Under the pieces are notes generated by a model. It was given only the letters and a program-made list of their open reading frames with translations, searched no databases and was not told where the DNA came from. A stretch of 64,000 nucleotides of DNA from a bacterium (GTDB lineage: Bacteria > Pseudomonadota > Alphaproteobacteria > Rhizobiales > Aestuariivirgaceae). Below are positions 1-7,650 of the stretch, piece by piece. The stretch's first letter is position 1; each line of letters starts with the position of its first letter. The position numbers were made by a program, and so were the translations under genes. The stretch covers positions 1-64,000 of the forward strand of contig JALHQC010000008.1 in assembly GCA_022842165.1 (NCBI GenBank), read 5' to 3'.

Positions 1-804
1 ACGCTGACCGACACCGAGGAACGCCGCCGCTACCTGAACGCCCGGGCAACGCTTTCGACATTGCTGGAACAGGGCGCCATTCCCGTCATCAACGAGAACG
101 ACACGGTGGCAACCTCCGAAATACGGTATGGCGACAACGATCGCCTCGCCGCCCGCGTCGCCTCGATGATGTCGGCCGATTGCTTGGTGCTGCTATCCGA
201 TATCGACGGGCTCTATACTGCACCGCCCAGCCAGAAGGGTGCGGAGTTTATTCCGCTCGTCAGCGAGATCACGCCCGGGATCGAGGCGATGGCCGGAAAG
301 CCCGTTTCGGGCGTCGGTTCGGGCGGCATGATCACCAAGATCGAGGCGGGCAAGATCGCACTCGGTGCCGGCTGCAACATGGTGATTGCATCGGGCCACG
401 CGATGCATCCGCTGCGGCGTATCCTCGACGGCGAACGCTGCACCTGGTTCGTGGCATCCGCCTCCGCCCTGCAGTCGCGCAAGCGCTGGATCGCCGGAAC
501 GCTGCAGCCGATCGGCCATCTGGTGGTCGATGATGGTGCGGCGGCGGCACTTGCCAAGGGCAAGAGCCTGCTTCCGGCCGGCGTCAGAAAGGTAACGGGC
601 AATTTCTCGCGCGGCGATACGGTATCGATTATCGCAACATCGGGCCGCGAGATCGCCCGCGGCCTTGTGGCCTATGACGCGGGCGATGCGGCGCGGATCG
701 CCGGGCTGAAATCGGCCGACATCGAGAAGGTGCTGGGCTTTCGCGGACGCGACGAACTGATACACCGCGACGACATGGTATTGATGGGCGGGGAGCGCGC
801 ATGA
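1..804 (+). CDS. proB: Glutamate 5-kinase, 5'-truncated by window edge
   Basis: The reading frame is open from base 1 and gives the last 267 residues of glutamate 5-kinase, which phosphorylates glutamate in the first step of cytosolic proline synthesis. The visible part holds the end of the amino acid kinase domain ([41 protein letters not shown]) and a C-terminal PUA domain that begins near 'RKRWIAGTL'. A full protein is about 370-390 residues, so roughly the first 110 lie outside the window. The stop overlaps the proA start by 4 bp (ATGA), which indicates translational coupling in a proline operon. Confidence 0.96.
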   Translation, partial: TLTDTEERRRYLNARATLSTLLEQGAIPVINENDTVATSEIRYGDNDRLAARVASMMSADCLVLLSDIDGLYTAPPSQKGAEFIPLVSEITPGIEAMAGKPVSGVGSGGMITKIEAGKIALGAGCNMVIASGHAMHPLRRILDGERCTWFVASASALQSRKRWIAGTLQPIGHLVVDDGAAAALAKGKSLLPAGVRKVTGNFSRGDTVSIIATSGREIARGLVAYDAGDAARIAGLKSADIEKVLGFRGRDELIHRDDMVLMGGERA

Positions 805-2072
805 ACATGACTGTTTCGAACCGCGAGATGATGCAGACGCTCGGCACCGCCGCGCGCGCCGCCGCTCATGTGCTGGCGCTGGCTCCAGCTTCGCAGAAGA
901 ACGAAGCGCTCAACGCCATGGCGGCGAAGCTTCGCCGCAGCACGGCCGACATCCTTTCCGAAAACGCGCGCGACCTTGAAGGCGCGAAGACCAAGAACCT
1001 GAAGGCGAGTTTCATCGACCGGCTCACCCTGAACGAGGCGCGGATCGCGGCGATGGCCACGGGCCTCGAGGAGATCGCGGCGTTGCCAGATCCCGTCGGC
1101 GCGGTGATGGCGAAATGGACGCGTCCCAATGGCCTCGAGATTTCGCGGGTGCGGGTGCCGATTGGCGTCATCGGCATCATCTACGAGAGCAGGCCCAATG
1201 TGACGGCCGATGCCGGGGCCTTGTGCCTCAAGTCCGGCAATGCGGCGATCCTGCGCGGCGGGTCGGACAGCTATCATTCCTCCGCCGCCATCATCGCCTG
1301 CCTGCAGCGCGGCCTCGACATCGCGGGCCTGCCGCGCACCGCAATCCAGATGGTACCCAATGCCGACAGGGACTGCGTGGGCCTGATGCTCGAGGGTCTC
1401 AACGGCACGATCGACCTGATCGTGCCGAGAGGCGGCAAGAGCCTCGTGGCGCGTGTGCAGGCTGATGCCCGCGTTCCGGTGTTCAGCCACCTCGAAGGCA
1501 TCTGCCATGTCTATGTCGACAAGGCAGCCGATACGGAGATGGCGAAGGACATCGTGCTCAATGCCAAGATGCGGCGCACCGGCGTTTGCGGCTCTGCTGA
1601 AACTGTTCTGGTCGACCGGGCGGCGGCGGGAAAGAACCTGGCGCCCATCGTCCGTACGCTGATCGATGCCGGTTGCGAGGTCAGGGGCGATGCCGGGACG
1701 CAGGCCGTTGACGCCCGCGTGAAGCCTGCGGCGGAAGAAGACTGGTCGACGGAATATCTCGACGCCATCATTTCGGTGAAGGTCGTGAATGGCGTGGATG
1801 ACGCCATCAGACACATCGCGCGCTATGGCTCGCAGCATACCGACTCGATCGTGACGGAGGACGCCGCCACGGCCGAGCGCTTCCTCAACGAAGTCGACAG
1901 CGCCATCGTGCTGCACAACGCGTCCACGCAATTTGCCGATGGCGGCGAATTCGGCTTTGGCGCCGAGATCGGCATCGCCACGGGAAAGCTCCACGCGCGG
2001 GGACCCGTCGGCGTCGAGCAGCTGACCACGTTCAAGTATCAGGTGCGGGGGAATGGCCAGGTGCGGGCATGA
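801..2072 (+). CDS. proA: Glutamate-5-semialdehyde dehydrogenase (gamma-glutamyl phosphate reductase)
   Basis: This 423-residue protein has the usual length for ProA, the NADPH-dependent enzyme that reduces gamma-glutamyl phosphate to glutamate-5-semialdehyde, the second step of proline synthesis. The aldehyde-dehydrogenase fold is clear: '[22 protein letters not shown]' region, 'VIPRGG'-type loop (IVPRGGKSL), catalytic Cys263 within '[11 protein letters not shown]', and the C-terminal '[21 protein letters not shown]' region. The ATG overlaps the proB stop by 4 bp. ProB and ProA are thought to channel the unstable phosphate intermediate between them. Confidence 0.97.
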   Translation: MNMTVSNREMMQTLGTAARAAAHVLALAPASQKNEALNAMAAKLRRSTADILSENARDLEGAKTKNLKASFIDRLTLNEARIAAMATGLEEIAALPDPVGAVMAKWTRPNGLEISRVRVPIGVIGIIYESRPNVTADAGALCLKSGNAAILRGGSDSYHSSAAIIACLQRGLDIAGLPRTAIQMVPNADRDCVGLMLEGLNGTIDLIVPRGGKSLVARVQADARVPVFSHLEGICHVYVDKAADTEMAKDIVLNAKMRRTGVCGSAETVLVDRAAAGKNLAPIVRTLIDAGCEVRGDAGTQAVDARVKPAAEEDWSTEYLDAIISVKVVNGVDDAIRHIARYGSQHTDSIVTEDAATAERFLNEVDSAIVLHNASTQFADGGEFGFGAEIGIATGKLHARGPVGVEQLTTFKYQVRGNGQVRA

Positions 2073-2084
2073 ATGATGCAATCA

Positions 2085-2113
2085 CATCCCTCCCCGCAGA
2101 GCGGGGAAGGATG
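2085..2113. repeat. Solo arm of palindromic repeat between proA and nadD
   Basis: Two 13-base arms (2085-2097 and 2101-2113) pair with one mismatch around a 3-base loop. The wording (catccctccccgc ... gcggggaaggatg) matches the ends of the longer palindromic elements near 19.2 kb and 52.1 kb. Its right arm contains the only purine-rich Shine-Dalgarno-like stretch upstream of nadD. Confidence 0.7.
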
Positions 2114-2120
2114 AGTTGAC

Positions 2121-2732
2121 ATGATCCATCCGCCTGCTTTCGGGCCGGGCCAGCGCATCGGGCTGTTTGGCGGCTCCTTCAATCCGGCGCACCGCGGCCA
2201 CTACATGGTGGCGCTCTATGCGCTGAAGACTTTGAAGCTCGACTGGGTGTGGTGGTTGGTCTCGCCACAGAACCCGCTGAAGGACCCCGGCGAGACCGGC
2301 GAATACGAGACGCGGCTTGCTGAAACGCGCAAGATCGCGCGGCATCCGCGCTTCATCGTCACCGACATCGAGAAGCAGATGGGCGCCCGCACCACGGCTG
2401 AAACCCTGCGCGGGCTGAAGCCCACCCTGCAGCGCGGGCATTTCGTGTGGATCATGGGCGCCGACAGCTTCGCCGACCTGCACCGCTGGCACGACTGGCT
2501 GCAGATTCCGGCCGCCCTGCCGCTCGCCGTGCTGGCGCGGCCCGGCTATTCGCTGCGCGCCCTCGGCGGGCCGGCGGCGACGCGCTTCGACAACGAGCAG
2601 GTGCCAACCCAGCTTGCCCCGCAGCTTGCCGGAATGAAGCCCCCCGCCTGGTGCTTCATCCCCATGCCACTCCGCCCCGAGAGTTCGACAGCGATCCGCA
2701 GGAAGCAGAAAGGCGTCCTGCTGGCTCAGTAA
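2121..2732 (+). CDS. nadD: Nicotinate-nucleotide adenylyltransferase
   Basis: A 203-residue NadD, which adenylates nicotinate mononucleotide to deamido-NAD in cytosolic NAD synthesis. The nucleotidyltransferase signature is at the N-terminus (GLFGGSFNPAHRGH, residues about 14-27), followed by 'VSPQNPLK' and 'WIMGADSFADLHRWHDW'; the second ATP-binding motif is near the C-terminus (SSTAIRRKQ). In related genomes nadD sits between proA and rsfS. Here rsfS lies 2 kb further on, past an acyl-CoA dehydrogenase/HxlR pair. The 3' end overlaps that of the convergent acyl-CoA dehydrogenase gene by 7 bp. Confidence 0.95.
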   Translation: MIHPPAFGPGQRIGLFGGSFNPAHRGHYMVALYALKTLKLDWVWWLVSPQNPLKDPGETGEYETRLAETRKIARHPRFIVTDIEKQMGARTTAETLRGLKPTLQRGHFVWIMGADSFADLHRWHDWLQIPAALPLAVLARPGYSLRALGGPAATRFDNEQVPTQLAPQLAGMKPPAWCFIPMPLRPESSTAIRRKQKGVLLAQ

Positions 2733-3883
2733 ATTCTGCTGACCGGAAGGCCAAGCGCCATCGCGCCCGCATAGAGCGCCTGGGGACCTGACTGCAGCGG
2801 GTGATATCGGGCGCCCTGAATGTCGCGGAAGCGCCGCTCGAGCCCCTGCGCGCGGTAGAAGCCGGCGCCACCCGCTGCCTCCATCGCAAGCTCGACCGCG
2901 TGGATCGCATGGGCGGCGACAAGGGTCTTTCCCATCATCACCTCGTTGACAGAATCCGCCGAGGGATCGCCCTGCGTTACCGCCTCGAGCATGTGGCGGT
3001 GCGCCAGCTGCGCGCCCCTGAGTTCGGTTTCCATGCGGCCCACGAGTTGCGTGACGTGATGGTCGGGCCTGCGCTTCACCGCCAGATCGCGGGCGACGGC
3101 GCAGGCGCTTTCGGCAACGCCGAGATAGGCGGCATAGACCAGCGGGAAGGCGATGGTGGCGATGGTCTGGAACAGCGGGTGCCATTCCCCTGCCTTGCGC
3201 TTCAGCGCCACGGCGGCGTCCGGCACCACATGGCCCTCGATCACGACGTCATGCGAGCCCGTGCCGCGCATGCCGAGCGTCTTCCACACGGGATCGATCC
3301 GTACATGGGGCGATGACATCGGGATGGCGAAATGCAGAACGGTTGGCTCCGCACCCTCCTCCTCGAGGACGGCGCCTGTCATGAGGAGATCGCCCGCCGG
3401 AGCACCGGAGGTAAAGACCTTGCGCGCGGTGATGCGGTAGCCGCCTTCGACGCGCTCCGCCCGGCCGGAGCCTGCGATCCAGTCCGACCCGCCGCTCGAC
3501 AGCAGCAGAAGCCGCTCGGCGGCGATGCGCTTCAGCAGCGGCTCGACGGCGGCAACCTTCTGGTTCTTCCAGCGCCAGGCAGGAATCGCCACCTGATGCG
3601 TGTGCATGGAGAAGGCCAGCGCGGTGGAACTGCAATGATGCGCGAGCGTGCGCAGCATGTCCGCCAGTTCTCGGACACCCGCGCCGCCACCGCCAAGCTC
3701 CTCCGGCACGCCAGCCTCGACGAGGCCCGAGCCCTTGAGCGCCGCGAAGTTTTCGGCGACGAAGCAGTCCTCCTCATCGGCAGCCGCGGCGGTGGCGGCA
3801 AAGCGCTGGCCCAGCGTTTCGGCAAGCGCCACGATCGAGACGTCCTGACGTGTATCGGCGATGTGCAATGCCCTGACATTCAT
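2726..3883 (-). CDS. Acyl-CoA dehydrogenase family flavoprotein
   Basis: A 385-residue acyl-CoA dehydrogenase-fold protein. It has the all-alpha N-terminal domain (ENFAALKGSGLVEAGVPEELGG), the middle beta domain (GGYRITARKVFTSGAPAGDLLMTGAV) and the C-terminal helical bundle ending in 'FYRAQGLERRFRDIQGARYHPLQ'. The start at 3883 is chosen because it is preceded by GGGAG at good spacing; the frame continues upstream without family similarity. I do not see a clear catalytic glutamate at the classical position, so an oxygenase-like or unusual substrate is possible. The gene is divergent from an HxlR regulator, which probably controls it. The native substrate is unknown. Confidence 0.85.
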   Translation of the reverse strand: MNVRALHIADTRQDVSIVALAETLGQRFAATAAAADEEDCFVAENFAALKGSGLVEAGVPEELGGGGAGVRELADMLRTLAHHCSSTALAFSMHTHQVAIPAWRWKNQKVAAVEPLLKRIAAERLLLLSSGGSDWIAGSGRAERVEGGYRITARKVFTSGAPAGDLLMTGAVLEEEGAEPTVLHFAIPMSSPHVRIDPVWKTLGMRGTGSHDVVIEGHVVPDAAVALKRKAGEWHPLFQTIATIAFPLVYAAYLGVAESACAVARDLAVKRRPDHHVTQLVGRMETELRGAQLAHRHMLEAVTQGDPSADSVNEVMMGKTLVAAHAIHAVELAMEAAGGAGFYRAQGLERRFRDIQGARYHPLQSGPQALYAGAMALGLPVSRIY

Positions 3884-3948
3884 GATGCTGTCTCCCTTTT
3901 TCAATGTCGCCAAGTATCGGCTGGGCCTCATGCCGGGCCAAGTGCAGG

Positions 3949-4013
3949 AACTGTACCTGTGCGGCCGGGAATGCTGGCAGGACGGGAAGCGCGGCTCATT
4001 CCGCGGTACAGTT
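3949..4013. promoter_or_regulatory. Inverted repeat, candidate HxlR operator
   Basis: A perfect 9-bp inverted repeat, AACTGTACC (3949-3957) and GGTACAGTT (4005-4013), lies in the 196-bp gap between the divergent acyl-CoA dehydrogenase and HxlR genes. HxlR-family regulators often recognise paired GTAC-type half sites. That these sites bind this HxlR protein is inference. Confidence 0.4.
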
Positions 4014-4079
4014 TGTGGACTGACCGGGGCTGCGAATTCATGATAGGCTGCAATCCTCCGGGGGAACGGAGAACACCAG

Positions 4080-4799
4080 ATGGACAATGGAAGCTACGGC
4101 CAGTTCTGTCCTGTCGCGATGGCGGCAGAGATCGTCTGCACGCGCTGGACGGCACTTCTACTGCGCGAACTGCTGTGCGGGAACCACCGCTTCAACGATC
4201 TGCGCAAGGGCCTGCCGCGCATTTCGCCGACGCTGCTGTCGAAGCGCCTCAAGGAACTGGAGGAAGCAGGCGTCGTCGTGCAGGTGAGGGACCAGGTTTC
4301 CGGCATCGGCGAATATCACCTGACCGAAGCCGGCGAGGATCTGCGCCCCATCATCATGGCATTGGGAACCTGGGGACAGCGCTGGGTCGATTCCAACCTG
4401 AGCCTCAGGAACCTCGACCCCACATTGCTGATGTGGGACATGCGCCGCGGCATCCAGCCCGAGCCCCTGCCCAAGCGCCGGGTGACCGTGCGCTTTCTTT
4501 ATCCCGAACTGGCAGAGAACTATCGCAACTACTGGCTGGTCGTCGAGCCATCGGGCGAAACCGATATCTGCCAGGTGGACCCCGGCCATGACATCGATCT
4601 CTTCGTCACCGCATCGCTGATGGCGATGACCTCGGTGTGGATGGGCGTCACCACGCTGGCCGCTGAAATCGGCAAGGGCAAGATCGAGATTGATGGCGAC
4701 CGCGCCATTGCCCGCTCGATGCAGCAGTGGCTAGGCCTCAGCCCCTTCGCCGGCATCAAGCCCAGGCGCCCGGCTCAGCCCGCCGGCGCGGTGGCGTAA
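4080..4799 (+). CDS. HxlR-family transcriptional regulator
   Basis: A 239-residue protein. Residues about 10-105 are an HxlR-type winged helix (FCPVAMAAEIVCTRWTALLLRELLCG, FNDLRKGLPRISPTLLSKRLKELEEAGVV, YHLTEAGEDLRPII). A C-terminal extension of about 120 residues resembles the SCP2-like ligand module found in longer HxlR proteins. Cys9 and Cys20 lie close to the HTH, as in redox- or electrophile-sensing members, but that function is inferred. It is divergent from the acyl-CoA dehydrogenase gene and shares the inverted repeat at 3949-4013 with it. Confidence 0.9.
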   Translation: MDNGSYGQFCPVAMAAEIVCTRWTALLLRELLCGNHRFNDLRKGLPRISPTLLSKRLKELEEAGVVVQVRDQVSGIGEYHLTEAGEDLRPIIMALGTWGQRWVDSNLSLRNLDPTLLMWDMRRGIQPEPLPKRRVTVRFLYPELAENYRNYWLVVEPSGETDICQVDPGHDIDLFVTASLMAMTSVWMGVTTLAAEIGKGKIEIDGDRAIARSMQQWLGLSPFAGIKPRRPAQPAGAVA

Positions 4800-4805
4800 G
4801 TCCCC

Positions 4806-5963
4806 TTGAATGGTGCAGCCGAACGCTTTAGTTTGCTGCTGATCGTCACCCACAAGGGATGTGACCCCGCAGTCTCATGCAGACCTGCTTCTGGAAAGAG
4901 GACCAGTCCACTGAAAGCTCCAGCGAAGAAGACCGCTGCGCGTAAGAGCGCCGCGAAATCCAAGACCGCCGCCAAGCGCAGCACCCCCAAGGCCAAGACT
5001 GCCGCCACGAAGAAGTCCGCTGCAAAGAAGTCAGCGCCGAAGAAGGCGGCAGTGGCGAAGAAGAAGGCACCGGCAGCAAGGAAGCCTGCAGCAGTAAAGA
5101 AGCCGGTAAAGGCCAAGATTGCGGCCAAGCCGAAGACGGCGGTGAAGTCCAAGGCGCCGGTCAGGAAACCTGCTGCCAGGAAGCCGGTCGCGAAGAAAGT
5201 TATAGCCAAGAAGGCGGTTGCCAAGAAGACGGTCGCAAAGAAGACCGTTGCAAAGAAGGCAATCGCAAAGAAGGTTGTTGCCAAAAAGACGGTGGCGAAG
5301 AAACCCGCCGTCCGGAAAGCCGTTGCCAAGACATCCACCGCCAAGGCGCCGGTCTCGAAACGCGTCGCCGGCAGGAAGCTGGTGAAAAAAGCTGTTGCCG
5401 CCAAGGCCGCGATCGCCATCAAGCCGAAGAAGCCGGTTTCGAACCCGGCCGTTGCGAGGCCGAAGGTGACGGTGACGAAGCCGGCGCCAGCGCCGGTTCT
5501 CGACGCCCCGCTGCCTGTTGAAGACCAGTCTGCACCGCTCGCCGGAGATGAGCCCGGTCACCTGCCGGAAGCCGCACCGAAGCTCCGGCGAACAAAGCCT
5601 CAGAAGCCACGGGATGACGGCCCCGTCACCGTGCTCTCGACTGTGCTGGCCCAACTCGATGATGCCAAGGCCGAACAGGTCGTGACCATCGGCCTCGACG
5701 ACAAGTCGGCAATTGCCGATACGATGGTGGTCGCCTCGGGGCGCTCCGCCCGCCATGTCGGCGCCATTGCCGACCAGATCGTCGAGAAGCTGAAGGAGGC
5801 GGGCTTCCGCGACCTTCGCATCGAGGGCATGCCGCAATGCGACTGGGTGCTGGTCGATGCCGGCGATGTCGTCGTCCATATCTTCCGGCCCGAGGTCCGA
5901 AGCTTCTACAATCTCGAGAAGCTCTGGTCGGCGCATGCGCCGAACGAGCGCCTGCCGCTCTGA
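4806..5963 (+). CDS. rsfS: RsfS/Iojap ribosomal silencing factor with long histone H1-like N-terminal extension
   Basis: The last ~110 residues are a complete RsfS domain (VLAQLDDAKAEQVVTIGLDD ... SGRSARHVGAIADQIVEKL ... DWVLVDAGDVVVHIF ... FYNLEKLWS). RsfS binds ribosomal protein uL14 and blocks subunit joining. The preceding ~275 codons of the same frame are lysine/alanine/proline-rich and resemble bacterial histone H1-like tails, including eight AKKxV-type pentapeptides (bases 5190-5309). The longest frame uses TTG at 4806, 6 bp after the hxlR stop. An internal in-frame GTG at 5631 would give a normal 110-residue RsfS without the tail, though its upstream sequence is a weak ribosome site. 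No stop interrupts the tail, and its codon pattern looks coding. Confidence 0.85.
   Translation: MNGAAERFSLLLIVTHKGCDPAVSCRPASGKRTSPLKAPAKKTAARKSAAKSKTAAKRSTPKAKTAATKKSAAKKSAPKKAAVAKKKAPAARKPAAVKKPVKAKIAAKPKTAVKSKAPVRKPAARKPVAKKVIAKKAVAKKTVAKKTVAKKAIAKKVVAKKTVAKKPAVRKAVAKTSTAKAPVSKRVAGRKLVKKAVAAKAAIAIKPKKPVSNPAVARPKVTVTKPAPAPVLDAPLPVEDQSAPLAGDEPGHLPEAAPKLRRTKPQKPRDDGPVTVLSTVLAQLDDAKAEQVVTIGLDDKSAIADTMVVASGRSARHVGAIADQIVEKLKEAGFRDLRIEGMPQCDWVLVDAGDVVVHIFRPEVRSFYNLEKLWSAHAPNERLPL
5190..5309 (+). repeat. In-gene 15-bp tandem repeat coding for AKKxV pentapeptides
   Basis: Eight consecutive 15-bp units (starts at 5190, 5205, 5220, 5235, 5250, 5265, 5280 and 5295) code for Ala-Lys-Lys followed by two mostly small hydrophobic or Thr residues; the last unit ends Pro-Ala. 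Synonymous third positions vary (gcc/gca/gcg, aag/aaa), so the peptide rather than the DNA is conserved. Confidence 0.85.
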
Positions 5964-5967
5964 AGCC

Positions 5968-6450
5968 TTGCGCCTCTCCGTACTGGCCGTGGGCCGGCTG
6001 AAACCCGGCCCCGAAAAATCCCTCGCCGAGGACTATCTCGCCCGCGCCGAGGGGCTGGGGAAGAAGGCTGGCATCAGCCGCATTTCGGTAACGGAATTCT
6101 CCGAATCACAGGCGTCGTCGCCTGCATCGCGCATGGGCGAGGAGGCGAAGCTTCTGGCGAGCGTCATTCCCCCCAAGTCCTTCGCCATCGTGCTGGACGA
6201 GCGCGGCAAGGCCATGGAGAGCGAGAACTTCGCCGGCCTGCTCCAGCGCCATCTCGACGGCGGCACGCCCGACCTCTCCTTCATCATCGGCGGGCCGGAC
6301 GGGCATGCCGTATCGACCCGCGAGCGGGCTGGCCTGCTCATGAGCTTCGGCCCCATGACCTGGCCGCACCGGCTGGTACGCGTCATGCTGTTCGAGCAGC
6401 TCTACCGTGCCGTGACCATCATGGTGGGGCACCCCTACCACCGGGCGTGA
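5968..6450 (+). CDS. rlmH: 23S rRNA pseudouridine(1915)-N3-methyltransferase RlmH
   Basis: A 160-residue SPOUT-family methyltransferase that modifies pseudouridine 1915 in helix 69 of 23S rRNA. Family marks are 'VLAVGRLKPGPEKSLAEDY' at the N-terminus, 'VLDERGKAMESENFA', 'FIIGGPDGH' (SAM-binding knot) and the C-terminal 'MTWPHRLVRVMLFEQLYRA' and 'GHPYHR'. The TTG at 5968, 4 bp after the rsfS stop, gives the normal family length. An ATG at 5935 would add 11 residues and overlap rsfS. Its position behind rsfS fits a shared ribosome-maturation operon. Confidence 0.92.
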   Translation: MRLSVLAVGRLKPGPEKSLAEDYLARAEGLGKKAGISRISVTEFSESQASSPASRMGEEAKLLASVIPPKSFAIVLDERGKAMESENFAGLLQRHLDGGTPDLSFIIGGPDGHAVSTRERAGLLMSFGPMTWPHRLVRVMLFEQLYRAVTIMVGHPYHRA

Positions 6451-6455
6451 CAGCG

Positions 6456-7625
6456 CTACTTCACCAGCGGTTTTTCCTCGCGCATGTAACGATCGATCAC
6501 GGCCTGAATCTCGCTGACGGAAGTGTTGTAGGGCACCATGCCGAAGACATCGGCATTGGCTTCGTCCTGTTCTCCGTCAACAAAGATCTGTGCGATGGGC
6601 AGCGCGCACGGCATGTCGGGGTTTGCGTCCGATCTGCTGCTGTCGAACTGGCGCGCCCGGGCGAGCGCTTCATCCAGCGTATTGGCGTTCACGAAGCCGC
6701 GGCATGAGGTTCTGGATTTTCCGTCCGCCGTCCGCACATAGTCGAAAAGGCACCAGTTGATGGAGCCTTCGCCGCCTTCGCCGGTCTCCATCACCACGCG
6801 GTAGACCTTGAGCATGTCGCCGGTGAAGTAATCGTCCTTGCGGGAGTAGACCTTCATCTGCGGCTTCTGCGCCGCGATCAGATTGTCGCGGAGCTGGCCG
6901 GGCTTCTTCGTCGAACCCCAGACATAGCCGTTCTGGCAGGCGTTCTGCACCATGCTCTGGGTGATCGCTGCAAACTGCGGCACCGGGAGAATATCGACGC
7001 CGAAGCGTGCGAAATCGTCGACCGTCACGAGTTCCTTCATTTCGCCCGGCCGCTTGTCGAGAATTTCCGGGAGGATATCGGTCGAGAACGCGATCTCGTC
7101 GGCGAGCCTGATCATGTCGGCGATGCTGCCCACCGCCTTGGCATAGGCATATTCGACCGCTGTTTCGGTGTACTGGCGCTGCTCGACATTGAGGTAGGGT
7201 GCATGAAAACCGAGCCGCCCTCCGGCCTCCACTGCGCGGCTGATGAAATCCCCGCCTTCGAGGCCTTGCGTCGCTCCGCCCATGAAGGCCAGCGCGCAGG
7301 CCGAAAAGCAGTGCGCGCCGCTTTTCACCCGCGTCGAAACCAGCCGCTTGGTGAACAGCCGCGCCAGCAGCATGCCTTCGGCATAGCTGCCGCCTTCGCT
7401 GTGCATCGACAGGGTCGTCACCGAGATCTCTTCCGTGATGCCGTCGAGCAGGCTGCCAAGCTTCGCCGCATCGCCCTTTTCGATGGGTCCTGTCAGCGTG
7501 AGCGATACCTTGAGGCCAAGCTCGCCAGCGGCGGTGGATTGAATTGCGATGTCGGCGGATCGCGCCGGACCCGCCAGCATGAAGACCGCAGCAAGAACGA
7601 CGGCAAGCCCTAGCCTGGAACGCAT
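6456..7625 (-). CDS. Exported ClpP/crotonase-fold protein (COG3904-like)
   Basis: A 389-residue protein with a clear signal peptide (MRSRLGLAVVLAAVFMLAGPARSA), so probably periplasmic. Residues about 40-200 resemble a ClpP-like serine peptidase: 'SMHSEGGSYAEGMLLARLF' (oxyanion Gly-Gly-Ser region), a putative nucleophile in 'GAHCFSACALAFMGG' and a putative His in 'LGFHAPYL'. The C-terminal ~150 residues contain several cysteines and no domain I recognise. Its ATG follows the stop of the upstream caspase-fold gene by 25 bp with a strong GGAGGAG site, so the two are very likely co-transcribed. Substrate and role are unknown. Confidence 0.8.
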   Translation of the reverse strand: MRSRLGLAVVLAAVFMLAGPARSADIAIQSTAAGELGLKVSLTLTGPIEKGDAAKLGSLLDGITEEISVTTLSMHSEGGSYAEGMLLARLFTKRLVSTRVKSGAHCFSACALAFMGGATQGLEGGDFISRAVEAGGRLGFHAPYLNVEQRQYTETAVEYAYAKAVGSIADMIRLADEIAFSTDILPEILDKRPGEMKELVTVDDFARFGVDILPVPQFAAITQSMVQNACQNGYVWGSTKKPGQLRDNLIAAQKPQMKVYSRKDDYFTGDMLKVYRVVMETGEGGEGSINWCLFDYVRTADGKSRTSCRGFVNANTLDEALARARQFDSSRSDANPDMPCALPIAQIFVDGEQDEANADVFGMVPYNTSVSEIQAVIDRYMREEKPLVK

Positions 7626-7650
7626 CTTGGAGAACTCCTCCGCCGTCTGA

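Noticed and set aside
672-2081. Long open frame of 469 codons on the minus strand across proA
   Set aside because: It lies antisense to proA, which has full family similarity; the translation is His/Arg/Gly-rich as expected from the complement of high-G+C coding DNA.
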